Origin: Ulva prolifera | Taxonomy: Eukaryota > Chlorophyta > Ulvophyceae > Ulvales > Ulvaceae | NCBI GenBank assembly: GCA_023078555.1 | Contig: CM041200.1 | Location: 8,052,807-8,116,806 of the forward strand | DNA length: 64,000 nucleotides | Direction: 5' to 3' | In this document: in pieces, positions 24,453-36,620 of the stretch | Numbering within the stretch: position 1 is the stretch's first letter | Layout: each line of letters begins with the position of its first letter | Program-made: the position numbers and the translations under genes | The notes under the pieces: generated by a model | The model's input: the letters and a program-made list of their open reading frames with translations, nothing else | What the model was told of the DNA's origin: nothing | Database searches by the model: none

Positions 24453-25791
24453 TCATTCCTCTGGACTATACACATTTGGTCCCTGGAAGCGCACAGATTA
24501 CAACGCACCATTATGGTGGAAGAGGAGATCAATTATTACCTGTGACGGGCCAAACAGCGCGGCGCAGATCACGCATGCGCGGTTTTGATGAGGCAGATGC
24601 CACGAGGCATGTAGCACGAACTGTTCCAAGTGCATGACAGTGGAGGCAGATGTGAGCAGATGCCACCATGTGAAGGATGACAACGACACATCGCTGCAGA
24701 CATGCCATTCTGGTAACTTGCGGAGGCAAGCCAGACGAGCATCTCGGTGGTCATGTCCAACGTCACAGATCATGCCAATGAAGTATTGGTGAGGTAGGTA
24801 AGGATCAGACTGAACCCAGAGAAGCGCACTTCCGCCAGTTGTCGCATGAAAGCATTGACATCAGGGCCTTCTACTCGTTTCCCCATCACCTGCCCCCGAA
24901 GCCGCTGCTTCGCGTCTTCTGCATCGACTGCCTTGGCCCTCTCCCTGACCTTCTCTCGGTAAGCTGCCAGTCTACACAGTAGAATCATGTGCAAACCAGT
25001 GACCTAAACTAGGATGAATGGCATTCGAAAGCAATCACCTTCCCTTTTTCAACCCGAATTACAATCGCATGATATGCCAGGTGGCTGTGAACGACTGCAG
25101 GAACGATACAGAATACCTTTATGCAAACAGAAAAACGCAACATTTGTCGCAACGCTGGTGTCAGCAGAGCATTGCTACATATGGTGGCATTGTCGGGTGT
25201 TTTTAGTCCGCGCACATTGGCACGACTATGATCAGGTTGGTGATGCTACATACTTGTCTGCGGTGCACGCCCAGCTATGTGGATGAACTGGGGATGTACG
25301 ACTGCCTTGAACAAGTTCACAAGTCAACTCTAAGATCACCTGAGCGTACTTTTCCATCTCCTCTGCTGTTGGAGCGACCTGCCGGTGGCCATTCAGCCAC
25401 GATCTCCACTCGATTGGGATTGCATCTGGATCGTAGTCTGCCATGGACTTGATGGGCTTGAACATTTGCACTTCCCTACGCTCTACTGGCTCTCCGCAGT
25501 CTACCACCGTCCATCTGAAAGAGTCTAGGCGTTACTGTGAGCCCTACAGAGGATCTGATGGCCATGTGCGTGGCAGCCTCAGCGGAGTGCATCAGTGCAA
25601 AGCATCAGCGGTTAAATCTGACGTTCTGTTGAAGCCACAAGGACCACTTGGGCATCCGGGAGTCTATCTGTAAGGTCACGTTTTGCGTCGATCGCGCACC
25701 GATAATATTTGTTCCAGTTCTTGTCCACACCCATGATGTGCTTCTTCAGCACCCAGGTGCGCCAAAGTTCCCCGATCTTCGATCTCAACAT
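24453..25791 (-). CDS. NDUFAF2: NADH dehydrogenase assembly factor NDUFAF2 (B17.2-like, mimitin)
   Basis: Four exons join in phase: 25791-25700 (ATG at 25791), 25514-25350, 24971-24830 and a tentative last exon 24482-24453. They predict about 142 residues, against 169 in human. Exon 1 gives ELWRTWVLKKHIMGVDKNWN followed by KYYR, the counterpart of human ALWRSLSREVKEHVG...NKYY. Exon 2 gives RWTVVDCGEPVERREVQMF and AIPIEWRSWLNGHRQVAPT, matching human DIPTEWEAWIRRTRKTPPT. Exon 3 is a charged helix ending VEGPDVNAFMRQLAE. The family is a paralogue of complex I subunit NDUFA12 and occupies its place during late assembly of mitochondrial complex I. The short Pro-Thr spacing and the EW motif fit NDUFAF2 better than NDUFA12. 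The last exon (GPNVYSPEE, stop) rests only on splice signals and phase. Confidence 0.77.
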
Positions 25792-27408
25792 TACTCGACT
25801 GCTTGACTTAAGAGTTTGTACTGGTGATCATCACCCCGTTCTATCTCAATTTGGTTGCTGCATCGATTCTGGGATACGTGCGACCACGATCATGCGACCT
25901 GTTTACTGTTCAACGCAGGTACGGAATTTGTGCACAAATGCAGAATATGCCCCAGCAGGGCCTTCAGAGGTCGATTGCGTACACTGTCTCTTCTGCGCCC
26001 TGAATTTGATTGGAAAATCATCGACCTTGCCACATGATCTGGCGCTCGTGTTGAACATCGAAAGTGGCCAGGTGGCAACAGCGCACTTGTCTTCCACGTC
26101 ATGACGTGATCAGGTCCATGCTCTGTTACACTTTATGCACAGTCATTACAAAGCTTTGGTGTCCTGAAAAGTTCATTGGAAAATTGTGTAAAAGCAGCGG
26201 CGGCAACGTTCTTGGGCCCATAGCAAAGCCACAATGGTGGTCAACCATTCGTTTTCACCTCGAACTCATTCTGTCAATACCCGCCTTCATCTACCTGCCT
26301 GCCCCGACAGACCAACAGTGATACGGCGCAAGATAATTACCAAAAGAAAGCAGCACCATGTTGCCGACCAAAGGTCTGCGGTTTTTGATCCACTGCCCGC
26401 CCGAACAGTTCATGGCCAGACAAAAGGCGAAAGGTGATCATCACTGCAAGCACGCAAAGTGTGCGCCTGCTTGCCTCACCACGACAGCAGCGGCCATAGC
26501 AGCTGATGCTGGGGGATAATCACCGACACTCTGCCTCTCTAAGCAGCTGTGCAGAATCTCGTACAGCTGCCTCAGAGTCTGCCCAACTCACCCATGTGCA
26601 TGGCTGTTCTATCCAGCAGCCCCCCGGATCTGGCTGGCGCTTCTGGGCAAGAAGGTGAAGCTGAAAAGGTCTCGCTCGCTGCGGCCCAGCGTACCGCTCT
26701 GCATGCAGCTGTGGGCCAGGCAGCAGGGAGCTGCTACCACAGCCATGATGTGCAAGCACCTAGCCTCTGGCAACGCTGCTGCTTCCCCAACGGGTCAATC
26801 GCCCTGTGCATCGATACATGCTCATGTGCCATCTCCCAGGTGCCCAGAGTCCAGGGCCTGCACTCCAGGCCTGTTGAAGCCAGGGCGGCTGATATCATGT
26901 GGGATTGCCTGGTCTGAACCAACGAGAGCCATCGACTGGATACCCCCCCTCTGCCACGATCCAAGGCCAAGAGGCATCTGCCTTGTGTGCCAGCGCATGC
27001 ACTGGCCACAAGGTGATGTGTATGCGTGCCATAGCAGCCGGGGTTGTCAGTATCGCCACCGGCGGTGCGCAGCCTTCTGCATAGTGAACACCATGAGTCA
27101 GTGCCCATCCCACAGAACCATGGGAACGTGGCTCCACGTCACATGAGCTGCAACTGCGACCGCAAGAGGTGCAGCAGCATGCGCCACAGCACCACAGATC
27201 GTGGGTGCGTTGATCACAGCCTGTCTGCCGGAGCTGTGCACGGCCGTGTAAGCAGCCGCACAAGTACACCAACACATAGAACAGCATGATCTGGCATGCA
27301 TGATCACACGCCGTGGCACACAGGGACGCCACCGTTTGCATGTGCAGGGGTTGTCATCGGGTCACCACCTGCAGAGCCGCCCCTCGCCGGCCTCGCAGCA
27401 CAACTGCG
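25792..27408. other. Intergenic region between two minus-strand genes, no gene assigned
   Basis: Both strands of 26.5-27.35 kb stay open for 100 to 160 codons, but the frames are Cys/His/Ala-rich, overlap each other and show no domain or supported splice chain. It probably contains the promoter of the NDUFAF2-like gene and the 3' UTR of the TLC-domain gene. Confidence 0.35.
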
Positions 27409-29338
27409 TCACCGCGCGACCTCGTCCACGTTGGCGCTATGGCTGCTCACAGGCCCCGCATCGCCCTTCGCCCGCCGGTGCAGGCCCACGTTGCGCGGGC
27501 TGCCGGCGATCGGAGAATCGAGGACGTTCTCCGACCGCTCTGTGAGGATGTGTGCCGTGTCCACGCTTGGACTCGCCGGGAGGGCGTCAAGTGAGTCGGC
27601 GGGGCTCGTGTGTGCGGCGCGGGATGGCGCAATGAGATCCGGGTAGTCCGTGGCGGCCGGGGCGGGGGCCCCGCCTGGTGTGGGACTCGAGGCGGCGGGG
27701 GCCTTCGTGGGCGCGGGTGCGGCGGCTGCGCGATCCTCCTTCGACTGCATGCCGCCTTGCATGATGACCCTGCATGCGGCGGAGGGTGTCTGCCGGGGTG
27801 TGCCTGGCGCTCGCTGCGATCACGGCCACACGAGACAGTGCTGGCACGGCTGCTGGCAAACAGATCTCTCTCCAGACGTCTACCACAACACAGTTCCGGA
27901 TGGCGCTGACGTGGATCGAATGTGAATGCCCCGTCCTGCAGCAAGCTCAAGAGGCTGCAGGTACAGGAATGCATGCATGCAAGATGTGATCGATCTGCCC
28001 TTGCCCAATGCTCCACCGGCCGCCAGGATACTGAGCCAAAAGGATCCCGAAGCAGACCGCGGCAGGTGGCGCATGCATGGCGCACATGCACGCTGACGAT
28101 CCGCCGCACCTGACGATCCGCCGCATCCAGTAGAACTGCAGCGCCTGCAGCAGCACGAGGCCGGACATGAGGATGGTGGCGGGCAGCACAACCTCTGTCT
28201 GGCCCCGCGCGAGGCGCTCCCGGATTGCGCCGACGATCGTCCAGAGCAGGCGCGGGAAGAGGACGCAGCGGGATAGCGCAAAGGCGGCCGCAAAGAGGAT
28301 GAAGGTGCCGGCCTTGGCGCCGCCGGGGGCGCCGCCGTAGTGCATGATCTTGGCGGCGTGCATGAAAGGGCTGCTGAAGTTGAGGAGGGCGAGGATGAGG
28401 AAGCCCATGCGCTGGACGTTGAAGGCGTGCGCGAGGCCGAGGAGCGCGAGGGTGAGGAAGTGGTGGCCGACCATGTCCAGACCTGGAAAACGGCAGGATT
28501 TTGGGGGAATTTGGGGTTGCGGGTGGGGGAGGATGGAGTGGAAGGAGGGGGGCCGGCTGTTCGGAGGGTGAAGGTGCATGATCGTGCAGGAGGTTTATCG
28601 TCGTGGAATGTTGTGGCAGTGTATGTCTGACATGCACTCATGGATACAGTTACATGGCTGCTGAACGGGGCAACACTTGCGAGTTCAGATGACTCAAGAC
28701 ACGTCATAGCAACTGGCGTGTCACGCCCACAACATTGTACGTGGAACGAATAGTCAAGATTGTTGGCAATATGAGGTGGGGGGGGGGCTGGAGTGGAAGG
28801 AGTGGTTCATGGAGGTGACTCAGACAAGTGAAGGTATGGTGACATATATGAAGAGAGTGGCGCAGGAGAGCAGGAGACTGCGGACCTGCGTGAAGTCCGA
28901 TACCCGGGACCAGGGACTTCAGAACGCAGTGGCAGTACCAGCCAAGAAAAACGGCCAGGGCGAATGTGGCGGGTGTGCTGTTCTTCTGGTGTGGCCAGTT
29001 CGTGAAGCAGCCTGTCTGGCTCAAAAGAGAGCAGTCATCATTGTGATACTCTGAAACCCATGTTGACAGGGCCAGAAGGATGGCGGACGATACGAGCAGC
29101 CAGCTTTCTTCAAGGAGAGACAACCGCTTCTTGTGGTCTTCAGGCGTGCTCGGCTTTGCGAAAACCAAGCCGGCGATCCAGTTTACAGCGATCCGCAGAA
29201 GTGTAGAGATGAGACATACTGGCGCTGCAACGCTGCATAGCGGACGTGGACTTGAGACCCACCGCAGCGACAACCCGGCAACCTCGACGACAAGGATTGC
29301 CCCCGCGAATGTGAAAATCAAAATCGATGAGCGATCGA
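27409..29338 (-). CDS. TLC-domain membrane protein, ceramide synthase (LAG1)-like
   Basis: Exon 29338-28904 encodes two or three membrane segments and a LAG1-like stretch (HKKRLSLLEESWLLVSSAI, FALAVFLGWYCHCVLKSLVP). Exon 28482-28110 joins in phase and encodes the core TLC domain: GLDMVGHHFLTLALLGLAHA, QRMGFLILALLNFSSPFMHA, AKIMHYGGAPGG, then two further membrane helices ending LQALQFYWMRRIV. A Ser/Ala/Pro-rich, charged tail (RMQGGMQSKEDRAAAAPAPT) lies near 27790-27409; a small exon probably links it. Ceramide synthases acylate sphingoid bases in the endoplasmic reticulum. The paired His (HH) is present, but the HDxSD acidic motif usual in ceramide synthases reads LNFSS here, so enzyme activity is uncertain and another TLC-family role is possible. 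No start codon lies in the first exon shown; an upstream exon is expected. A 17-bp tandem duplication covers the donor at 28110. Confidence 0.68.
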
Positions 29339-31513
29339 CTGAAAAGTAGCCCGAAGACTAGACTGTGAAGCTACATGTTGATGTCCAGGTGTGTTGGTTT
29401 GTGGCAGCGCATCATTCGAATACATGTTCGTTCTGATGTGCATGGCGCGTTTCGGGAGTATCGTTCTGGCGGAGCCAAACCGAGGTCGCACAATACAGCA
29501 GCATCGGAGAGATGATGACAAAAAATTGAGAAAAGAATTGCATCAGGCTTACATGAACCTTGATGCAAGATGGTGCTCGCGGCAGCCCTGCGAGGTGACA
29601 TAAGCATGCAGACACTGTCGAAGGAGAGCTTTGCAGAGATGCACATAATCTGAGGCATGTATATTTGGAGTTCACAGCGACCAGAGGAGCGTACATGAGA
29701 CAAGCCTCCAAGTGCTGCATGTCACACGGCACTACAGATGGTAACCGAACGGAGTTGCCACAGAAGGTAGCTGAAACAAGGGACCCCACACGGATATAAA
29801 TGAATGAAATATTAAATAGAATGCTTGGCGCGACGCTAAAACGCTACAGCTCCGGAGTGCGACTTAAGGAACGGAGTTCAACAGTCGATCGGGTCGACTC
29901 GAAAGCAAGCGATAGCGTCTCTGAGGTGAACCGTCGACAGGTACCGATAAAATCGCCAGCACGGAATGTTTATGAATTCCGCTGGGGGCGCCCTGGATCT
30001 CCTGCGTCGTTACATCAGCAATGTTGCCACGCCTTCGAGGGCATCGTGGCTACCGGTGCATTTTCTCACAGTGTGGAGCTCGAGAATATGTACGGGCTCC
30101 GAGCTTCTTGCAGTGCAAACCGAGCTGTCCGAGCTTGGATTCCTTCCTACCAAACCATTGTGGAAAGGATGTCGATCATTTCGTAAGGGGACAAGTGCTG
30201 TGTACGGGCCGTCGTGAGCACCGCCACCACGTCAGCACGCCAAAAGCTTCGTGCAGATGCCAAGCTCAGGAACGAGCGCCTTTACATCCAAAAACGTGAG
30301 TATATTTTATTTGTAGCGGTCGCAAAAGCCGTTGAGAGATAGGAGGTTCGCGCTTGCTGGGCCTGTCCGCCTGCATGAAATGTGCAAACACGAGCAGCAC
30401 TGTCGCAAGCTCGGTCAATGCCCCCGCGTCTTGACAGTAATGTCTCGCACAGAATATTCTCAGCTGTGTGTTGTGTCGATGCTCGCCTTTCTTTGCGATG
30501 TTCTTTTCATGGCTCTGTTCACTTACATCATCAGGCTGTTCTCTCCTGCCTCCGGGCCCATAGCAGCTTACACACACGCGGTCAGCACTCGTTACTGAGC
30601 TGTCAGCCAGCCTTCTCATATCTGTGGGCCATTTCAAATGTCATGTGGAGCTCAGAGATACTTCTGAGGTATGCCCTGGGGTCGTGCGAATTCAAAGTAA
30701 CCGCATTTGCACCAAAAGTGGGGTATACAGCTGAGCAGGCTTGCAGCAGCTTTCACTCGGGCAGTGCACTGCAATGTCGAGTGGTGCCACTTCTGTAGAG
30801 GTGAGTAATTGGCGCACTCGAGAGACTGGCGGATTTCATTCGCAGCAACTCTATGCCTGTTGATCATGCGGAAGCAGGCGGCCTTATTTGTCACAGAATT
30901 CTACATTGCGAATGCCAACTTGCAGATGCTACAGACTGCTGGGTGCTGCTGCAAGGACGCTCCGTAAGATGACGTCGCTGTGATGTTGAGCGGCAATGCT
31001 TTTACACTGTGTCAAGGACTGAGTGAGGAGCAGTCTGTTCCGACTTCAATCGTGGATGTAAGGTCTGCCAGGCAGACGTAGACGTGAATCCACTTCCCAA
31101 TAATTGTAATCCCCAGCTTGCTACAGCCTCTATCAACGGGGGTGAAACTGTACATGTACACAACGCTGTCCGATGAAATGTATGCTCAATTCATCAGTGT
31201 GGGGTGGACATTGCATCTGAAGAGGGCATACTGAAAATTGCAATTGTCGCTGAGATTTTGTACCTGATTGTCAAAGGGTCATCGAATGAAACCTGAGCTT
31301 GCAGACGTGATGTCCCCAGCAAGTGGCGTCGGGACACCACGCAGGCGGCCGCTGTTGCGAATTGGATGTACAGTGCTGCTACGGGCACACCTGCAGCGAG
31401 TATGTGGACTCCAAATACGCGTGACCAGCGCATAGTTCCTTTTGGTCTTTGGAATCGTGATTAGTGTTGACGTCCGGTACATTTGTTGAAGGCGTTCAGA
31501 ACAGTTCACGAGG
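29339..31513. other. Divergent intergenic region, no gene assigned
   Basis: This lies between the TLC gene (-) and the eIF3 subunit gene (+). A frame of 128 codons with an ATG at 29800 (MNEILNRMLGATLKRYSSGV) is the only candidate; it has a partly alternative frame overlapping it and no recognisable domain. The first exon of the TLC gene and the promoters of both genes are expected here. Confidence 0.3.
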
Positions 31514-34500
31514 ATGCCGCCTCCAGGCCCATCAAAAGGCGACCTGGTCACAAAGTTCGTTACATACTTTTATCAGCATATTAGAAATGCTAGCGTTCCG
31601 GATATTCAGACGATGTATATGACAACCTTCAAGAAAATTAGCGACGACTACTTCAAGACCTCTCCATGGCCTTACTACACCGAGCTCAAGCATCACGTCA
31701 ACGATGAACTGTTCTGGATCCTCTATCAAGTGCGGGCTCGTACGCGTGATCATACCTCTCCTATGGCCGTTCATGAACGTTGCTGTCGATCGCGGCATCT
31801 GGAACACGGAGAGCCTGTGCGCTAAGGCCATCGATCATGTTTAATGAGACTACCGTAAATTCAGGAGATGTACTATCGCCATTTGCATGGCCTCCGGCAG
31901 TCGGACATCATCACGCTGGAGCACCGCCGGGAGTCATGGAAGAACTATGTCAGGCTGTTTGAGATTCTGCAGACACAGAACACAAAGATGAATCTGCCTA
32001 ATGTTTGGCTCTGGGACATGATTGATGAATTCCTGTATCAGTTTGGGCTTTACACGTCCATCAAGGGGCTTGTATCGGAGCGCACTAACGCTGAGATTGA
32101 ATTCCTCAAAGCCAATCAAGACGTCTGGGACCCCGCCAAGGTACGTCGTTGAATCTCTGCGTATAATTTGCACGTTCCTACATCGCCATGAGAGCATGGC
32201 CACAGGATGCTCTGTCCCGCTGCGGCTGCAGTCCAGATGCGGTGTCCACTTGCGTGCTGGCATGCAACGGCTGGAACTGTCGCTGTTCGGCAGCCACTCT
32301 ATGTGTGGGAGTGACACAGTTGTCACTGCAGCACTTCCTGTTGATTCGTTGTTACTCTGCTTCGGTAAAGACCTGGCCAGACCTAACAATGTTGCGCCTG
32401 GTGCATGGCATTCGGGGCCATGCAGACCCAGCAAGCATCTACGCAGCCAAACATGCTGCTCCGCCTTCGATATTATCTATTTCAGACTTTTGCCTGCACG
32501 TATACGTGTAGCACAGTGCGATCACCATGGGCCCAGCTGGTTCCGCGCTACCTCGCTCAGCACGCCCTCTGGATCGTAGCGCTCGTTTACAGTGTTGACA
32601 GTGGATGCTCTAGATGTCCGGCATGTGGCATACTACTGCCATGAGCAATGCCAACGTGTCACACACAATTCGCCCTGGCTGTCCTGATCACGCCACCAGT
32701 CATGTGCACATCTGGAGCAACCAGATGCAAGCTGCCTCTGGCGACGATCAGCTTGTCACAGTGGTGCGTGGCCACGCCACCTTGCGTGTGCACACACCGT
32801 TGCAGGGCGTGCCTGCCCTCGGGAGGGCCGTGGCTCTCAGTCAACTCACCTGAACTCCCCTCACACCTGAACCTTACTGCCACCAAAACGGGGCGGCCTG
32901 TCCTGCTGCTAGACAGCATCACCAGCACCCCGTTGGTGTGAGGCAACACGATACAGGCCCCTCTCCACACTACGGTCTGCCCCTGACTCCGCTGCTCCGG
33001 CACTGCCCCTAGGTGCTCCTGTGGAGAGCAACCCTCCGCCTGTCGGCACTGGCCCCGCACACCCTCACCACAGTTCCACAGCCGAGGCGGCCACACCCTC
33101 TGCCCTTGTGCGCTTCCCGGCAGGTACGCAGCAGCACGCCCGGCCGCACCGCTCGCTACTCGTGTCCCAGATGCAACCCGCACTGCCACCCTGCCCTTCA
33201 GGGCCATGACTCGCAGTGCCAGCTGGCACTGTGCGTGGGGTGCCAGCCGCAACCCAGACCCCCCAGCCCTCATCCACATCGCATGCGCTGTAGCGGCATC
33301 TCGCACCCCTCAGCCACGGCGCCTGCGGTGCAGGTGCAAGCGATCCTCGAGTCGTTCATCCAGAAGTCCGACATCCGGACGGCCCTCGGCGCCGACGGCG
33401 GCCAGAAGCTCTTTGAGACGGACGTGATCAGCACCTCCGAGTCGAACGTGCTGCCGGTGCTCGGCTACTTCTCGCTCGTCGGCCTCTCGCGGTACCTCTG
33501 CCTGCTGGGCCAGTACGAGGACTCCCTGAAGGCCCTCGCGCCCCTGAACCCCTTCAACAAGCAGTTCCTGTACACCCTCAAGGTGCGCGCCCTGCGCGTC
33601 GCGCGATAGTTGTTTCGGAACACGTACATTGTGCGATCTTTCTGGCGATGGCCCATACTCATGCCGCACCACGAATGTTCACATGCATGCATGGGGGGGG
33701 GGGGGGGCGCCCTTGTCTGTGCTGTATGGCCACAGGCGGAGAGGCAGGCTGCAGTGCAGGCATAGCACGGTAACAGATAGCACCCCGACCACGGTCGCAC
33801 TGCCCGGAGACGTAGAGCAACCTCAGGGCACCTTGGGCGCAGGCTCACGAATAGCTCCCACCCACTTGCGCCTCTCGCGCACACACGCCGTGGCATACAG
33901 CAACGCTCGCGCCCGGCGGCGCTGGTGCACCCGTCTCTGTGCCTGCGTCAGCAGGTGGCGGCGTGACTGGCCGAAGAATGCCCACGTGTGCACACGTGAC
34001 CGGCGCATGCATGCAGGTGCCCATGGCCAACATCAGCCTGTACTACTACGCGGGGACGTCGTACCTGATGCTGCGGCGCTACATCGACGCCGGCCGCTGC
34101 TTCAGCAGCGTGCTATCCTTCATCGACCGTGTGAAGAAGTCCTACCAGTGCGCCCCCTCTGTCCCCTGATCCCAAATCCTCGAGTAGCCTGCCCACATCG
34201 TGCACATGCATCGTGCACATGCGCCGTTGCTTGCCGAATTGTGAAGCAGTCCAGGCGTGCCCTTGTGGTAAACATCGCTCGAGCGGCTGAGCTCTCCTAA
34301 TGCATGCACCCATGCACCATGCCGGGACACACCAAGATTTTTGCTCTCATTCAGGTACGGATGTTGTGGTCCGGCAGCGCGGCAGTTGTGGCCATGCAGG
34401 GGGTTTTGTTGATGTGCGCGTGGAGGGCTGTCCTGGACCGGCCCATGGGCCTCTGTCGCTCTTGGATTGGCACACCAGTCGCTTGCGTGCTGTGCGTGCT

Positions 34501-35610
34501 GTGCGTGACCCGGCGCCCCCCGACTGCAGGAACACGGCCTTCCACGAGCTGATGCTGAAGAAGAACGAGCAGATCTACAAGCTGCTCGCGCTGTGCATCG
34601 CGATGTGCGTGTCTGTCGAGCGCTGGCTCGACGACGCGGTCAAGGAGAACCTGCGCAAGAAGGCGGCGGACGACCTGCTGCAGATGCAGAGCGGCTCGAT
34701 GGAGCACTTCAAGAAGGTGTTCAGCTACGGCTGCCCGAAGTTCGTGACGGCGATGCCGCCGGACCTGTCGGAGGCGCGGGAGGACAACAGCCTCGCGGGC
34801 TTCCTCGCCGCTCGGCAGCGCTTCATGGCCGAGGTGTGGCCCGGCTGCCAACCCCCCCCCCCCCCCCCCGCACCGCCGGGCCCGACGCCTCACTTGTACA
34901 GAAGTTTCCGGTTGTTTCGTGCGTGCGTGCTTGTTGGCAGGGGCACCAGGTGGGGGTCTTGTGCCATCGTTTGAATCTCGGCTGATCGCGCAACTACGCC
35001 ATGCAGTACCGCGCATGCCGTCATGCACGCACACTTCAATCATCAGGAGGGTAGGCGGGCAGCTTTGTTCCCCCAAGCACATGGGGCATGGACCACCAGC
35101 GCTCGTACATTGCCATCGACAATATGCCCTCATGATCACACATGCCCACCTGTGCTCTTACATGTGATCATAAGCATTCGCTCAGCCTCACACATGGCCA
35201 CACTGCCGGTGCAGGCGGAGGCGACGCACCAGCTGCCGGACCTCAAGCGCTCGCTCAAGCTCTACACCTCCATCTCGACCACGAAGCTCGCGGAGCTGCT
35301 CAAGTGCGACGTCAGCACGCTCATGGCCGCGTTGCACAGCATGCAGCAGCGCGCGACGCAGAAGCAGTGGAGCGCGGGGGACGCCGCGTCGGGGCAGGAG
35401 GCTGCGGTCACGGAGATCGACTTCAGCATCGAGAAGGACAAGGCGAGCGGGGAGGACGTGGTTGTCGTGCGGGAGAACCCGATCCCCGCAAACCACCTCG
35501 CGACGCTGGCAAAGCACATCCTGCGGTTTGAGCAGATCACGCTGGACATGGACCGGCACACGAGCAACGCGCCGGTCGCGGTCGTCGCGTCGGCGGCGGC
35601 AGCGCGGTAG
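31514..35610 (+). CDS. EIF3L: Eukaryotic translation initiation factor 3 subunit L
   Basis: Six exons join in phase to 523 residues: 31514-31729 (ATG at 31514), 31865-32140, 33334-33582, 34017-34147, 34530-34833 and 35215-35610. Human eIF3l is 564 residues. Matching blocks include SPWPYYTELKHHVNDELFWI, EMYYRHLHGLRQSD, LPNVWLWDMIDEFLYQFGLY, VLPVLGYFSLVGLSRYLCLL, YYYAGTSYLMLRRYIDAGRC, LMLKKNEQIYKLLALCIAMC, FSYGCPKFVTAMPPDLSEAR and, in the PCI region, SLKLYTSISTTKLAELLKCD. eIF3l is a PCI-domain subunit of the octameric eIF3 core that binds the 40S subunit during cytosolic translation initiation. All donors are GTGCGN except GTACGT after exon 2. Introns 3 and 5 carry poly-G and poly-C runs (33693-33707, 34852-34869). 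Intron 2 (1.2 kb) holds a possible transposon relic. The N-terminal extension of animal eIF3l is missing. Exons 3 to 6 are much more GC-rich than exons 1 and 2. Confidence 0.95.
32640..33320 (+). mobile_element. Possible DNA transposon relic in eIF3l intron 2
   Basis: The intron between eIF3l exons 2 and 3 contains sense-strand frames with SPELPSHLNLTATKTGRPVL followed further on by a Cys-rich segment ARYSCPRCNPHCHPAL and SQCQLALCVGC. This resembles the C-terminal Cys-rich domain of piggyBac-type transposases, but the match is weak and no terminal repeats were seen. A similar Cys-rich stretch (RISCRICSAEAASEASRCVH, then LC) lies near 62845-62945. The assignment is an inference only. Confidence 0.2.
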
Positions 35611-36620
35611 AGCGGCCGAGCGCGCGCGTGTGCACGGGCAGTGGCATGCTGTGCTAGCGCGGCGTTGGGGGCTGGCTGCGTGTGGGCGTCTCGTACTGTG
35701 GCGTAGATATGTTTGCGTTTCGCCTGTAATGAAAGATCAGCACAGAAATGAAGATGAGCGCAAGGTGTGGCGAGTCGGCTTCCTTATGGCAGTTCCCTGC
35801 AATACACGCTGTTGCCGGACATAAAATAGGCACACGCAAAGGACCTCTGCATTGGTTGAGATCGGCTTGCATTACAGTCTCGTGTATCAACAGCCCCATT
35901 GGCTTTGCACGATATGTGGCACTGGCCTGCTGCCACTCATGGATCAACAGCCACACGTGGGGCCAAACAGCCTGCACTGCCGCAGGGAAGGGGCCACTCT
36001 GCCTGCAACAGCCTGGCACACAGCATGCCTTCCGCTTGCGCATGGCAACCGGCTCACTGCTGTCATTCCTTCACCGCATGCATGCTCAAGCTGTGTTGCG
36101 CAGCTCGGAACGCAGTGCCTGGCTCATCCTCTCACTTTCACCACCCAGCTGCAATCTGGCGCTGTAGCAAACATCAAAGCACACTTCGGGTTGACATGCT
36201 CTTTAGCACCACACACATCGCCCACAATACGCCATCGCTCCTTTCCGTCACGACCCAAGCCTTCCGGCCAAACGACTCTCTGTGCCCAGCCAAAGCAACT
36301 CAACATGACAGCACCCACGGTGGGGGCACCTGCCTCTCCACTCATGTCCTTGTAACACAACATACCGATGATTCACAGCAGATGCATAGCAGCTGTGAGG
36401 TACACGCGTCCGCCCCTTGCCAGACCAAGCCCTCTCCATGTCCATCCACAAGATTGCTTCATCAGCGATGTCAAAAGACCATCATGCATAATAGCATCGC
36501 GATCATATCTTACAGCAATCGCCACCATTCGTTTCGATGCCAAAGCGGGGCTCAAAGCAGGGGAGAGTTCTGACACAAACATGCATGGCCATCATGCATA
36601 GCGCCGCCGTCGCTGCGGAG
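35611..36620. other. Convergent intergenic region with two TGTAA poly(A) signals
   Basis: No gene is seen. TGTAA at 35725-35729 lies 115 nt after the eIF3l stop on the plus strand. TTACA at 36510-36514 reads TGTAA on the minus strand, 107 nt after the stop of the first secreted-family gene. Both fit the chlorophyte polyadenylation signal. One partial copy of the short interspersed motif (TCCTTGTAACACA) lies near 36348-36360. Confidence 0.55.

Noticed and set aside
24328-24588. Plus-strand frame containing GLYTFGPWKRTDYNAPLW
   Set aside because: It looks protein-like, but it lies opposite the tentative last exon of the NDUFAF2-like gene, has no splice partners and no recognised family.
32659-33306. 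Minus-strand frame of 215 codons inside eIF3l intron 2
   Set aside because: No domain; it is antisense to the possible transposon relic and begins without a convincing start.
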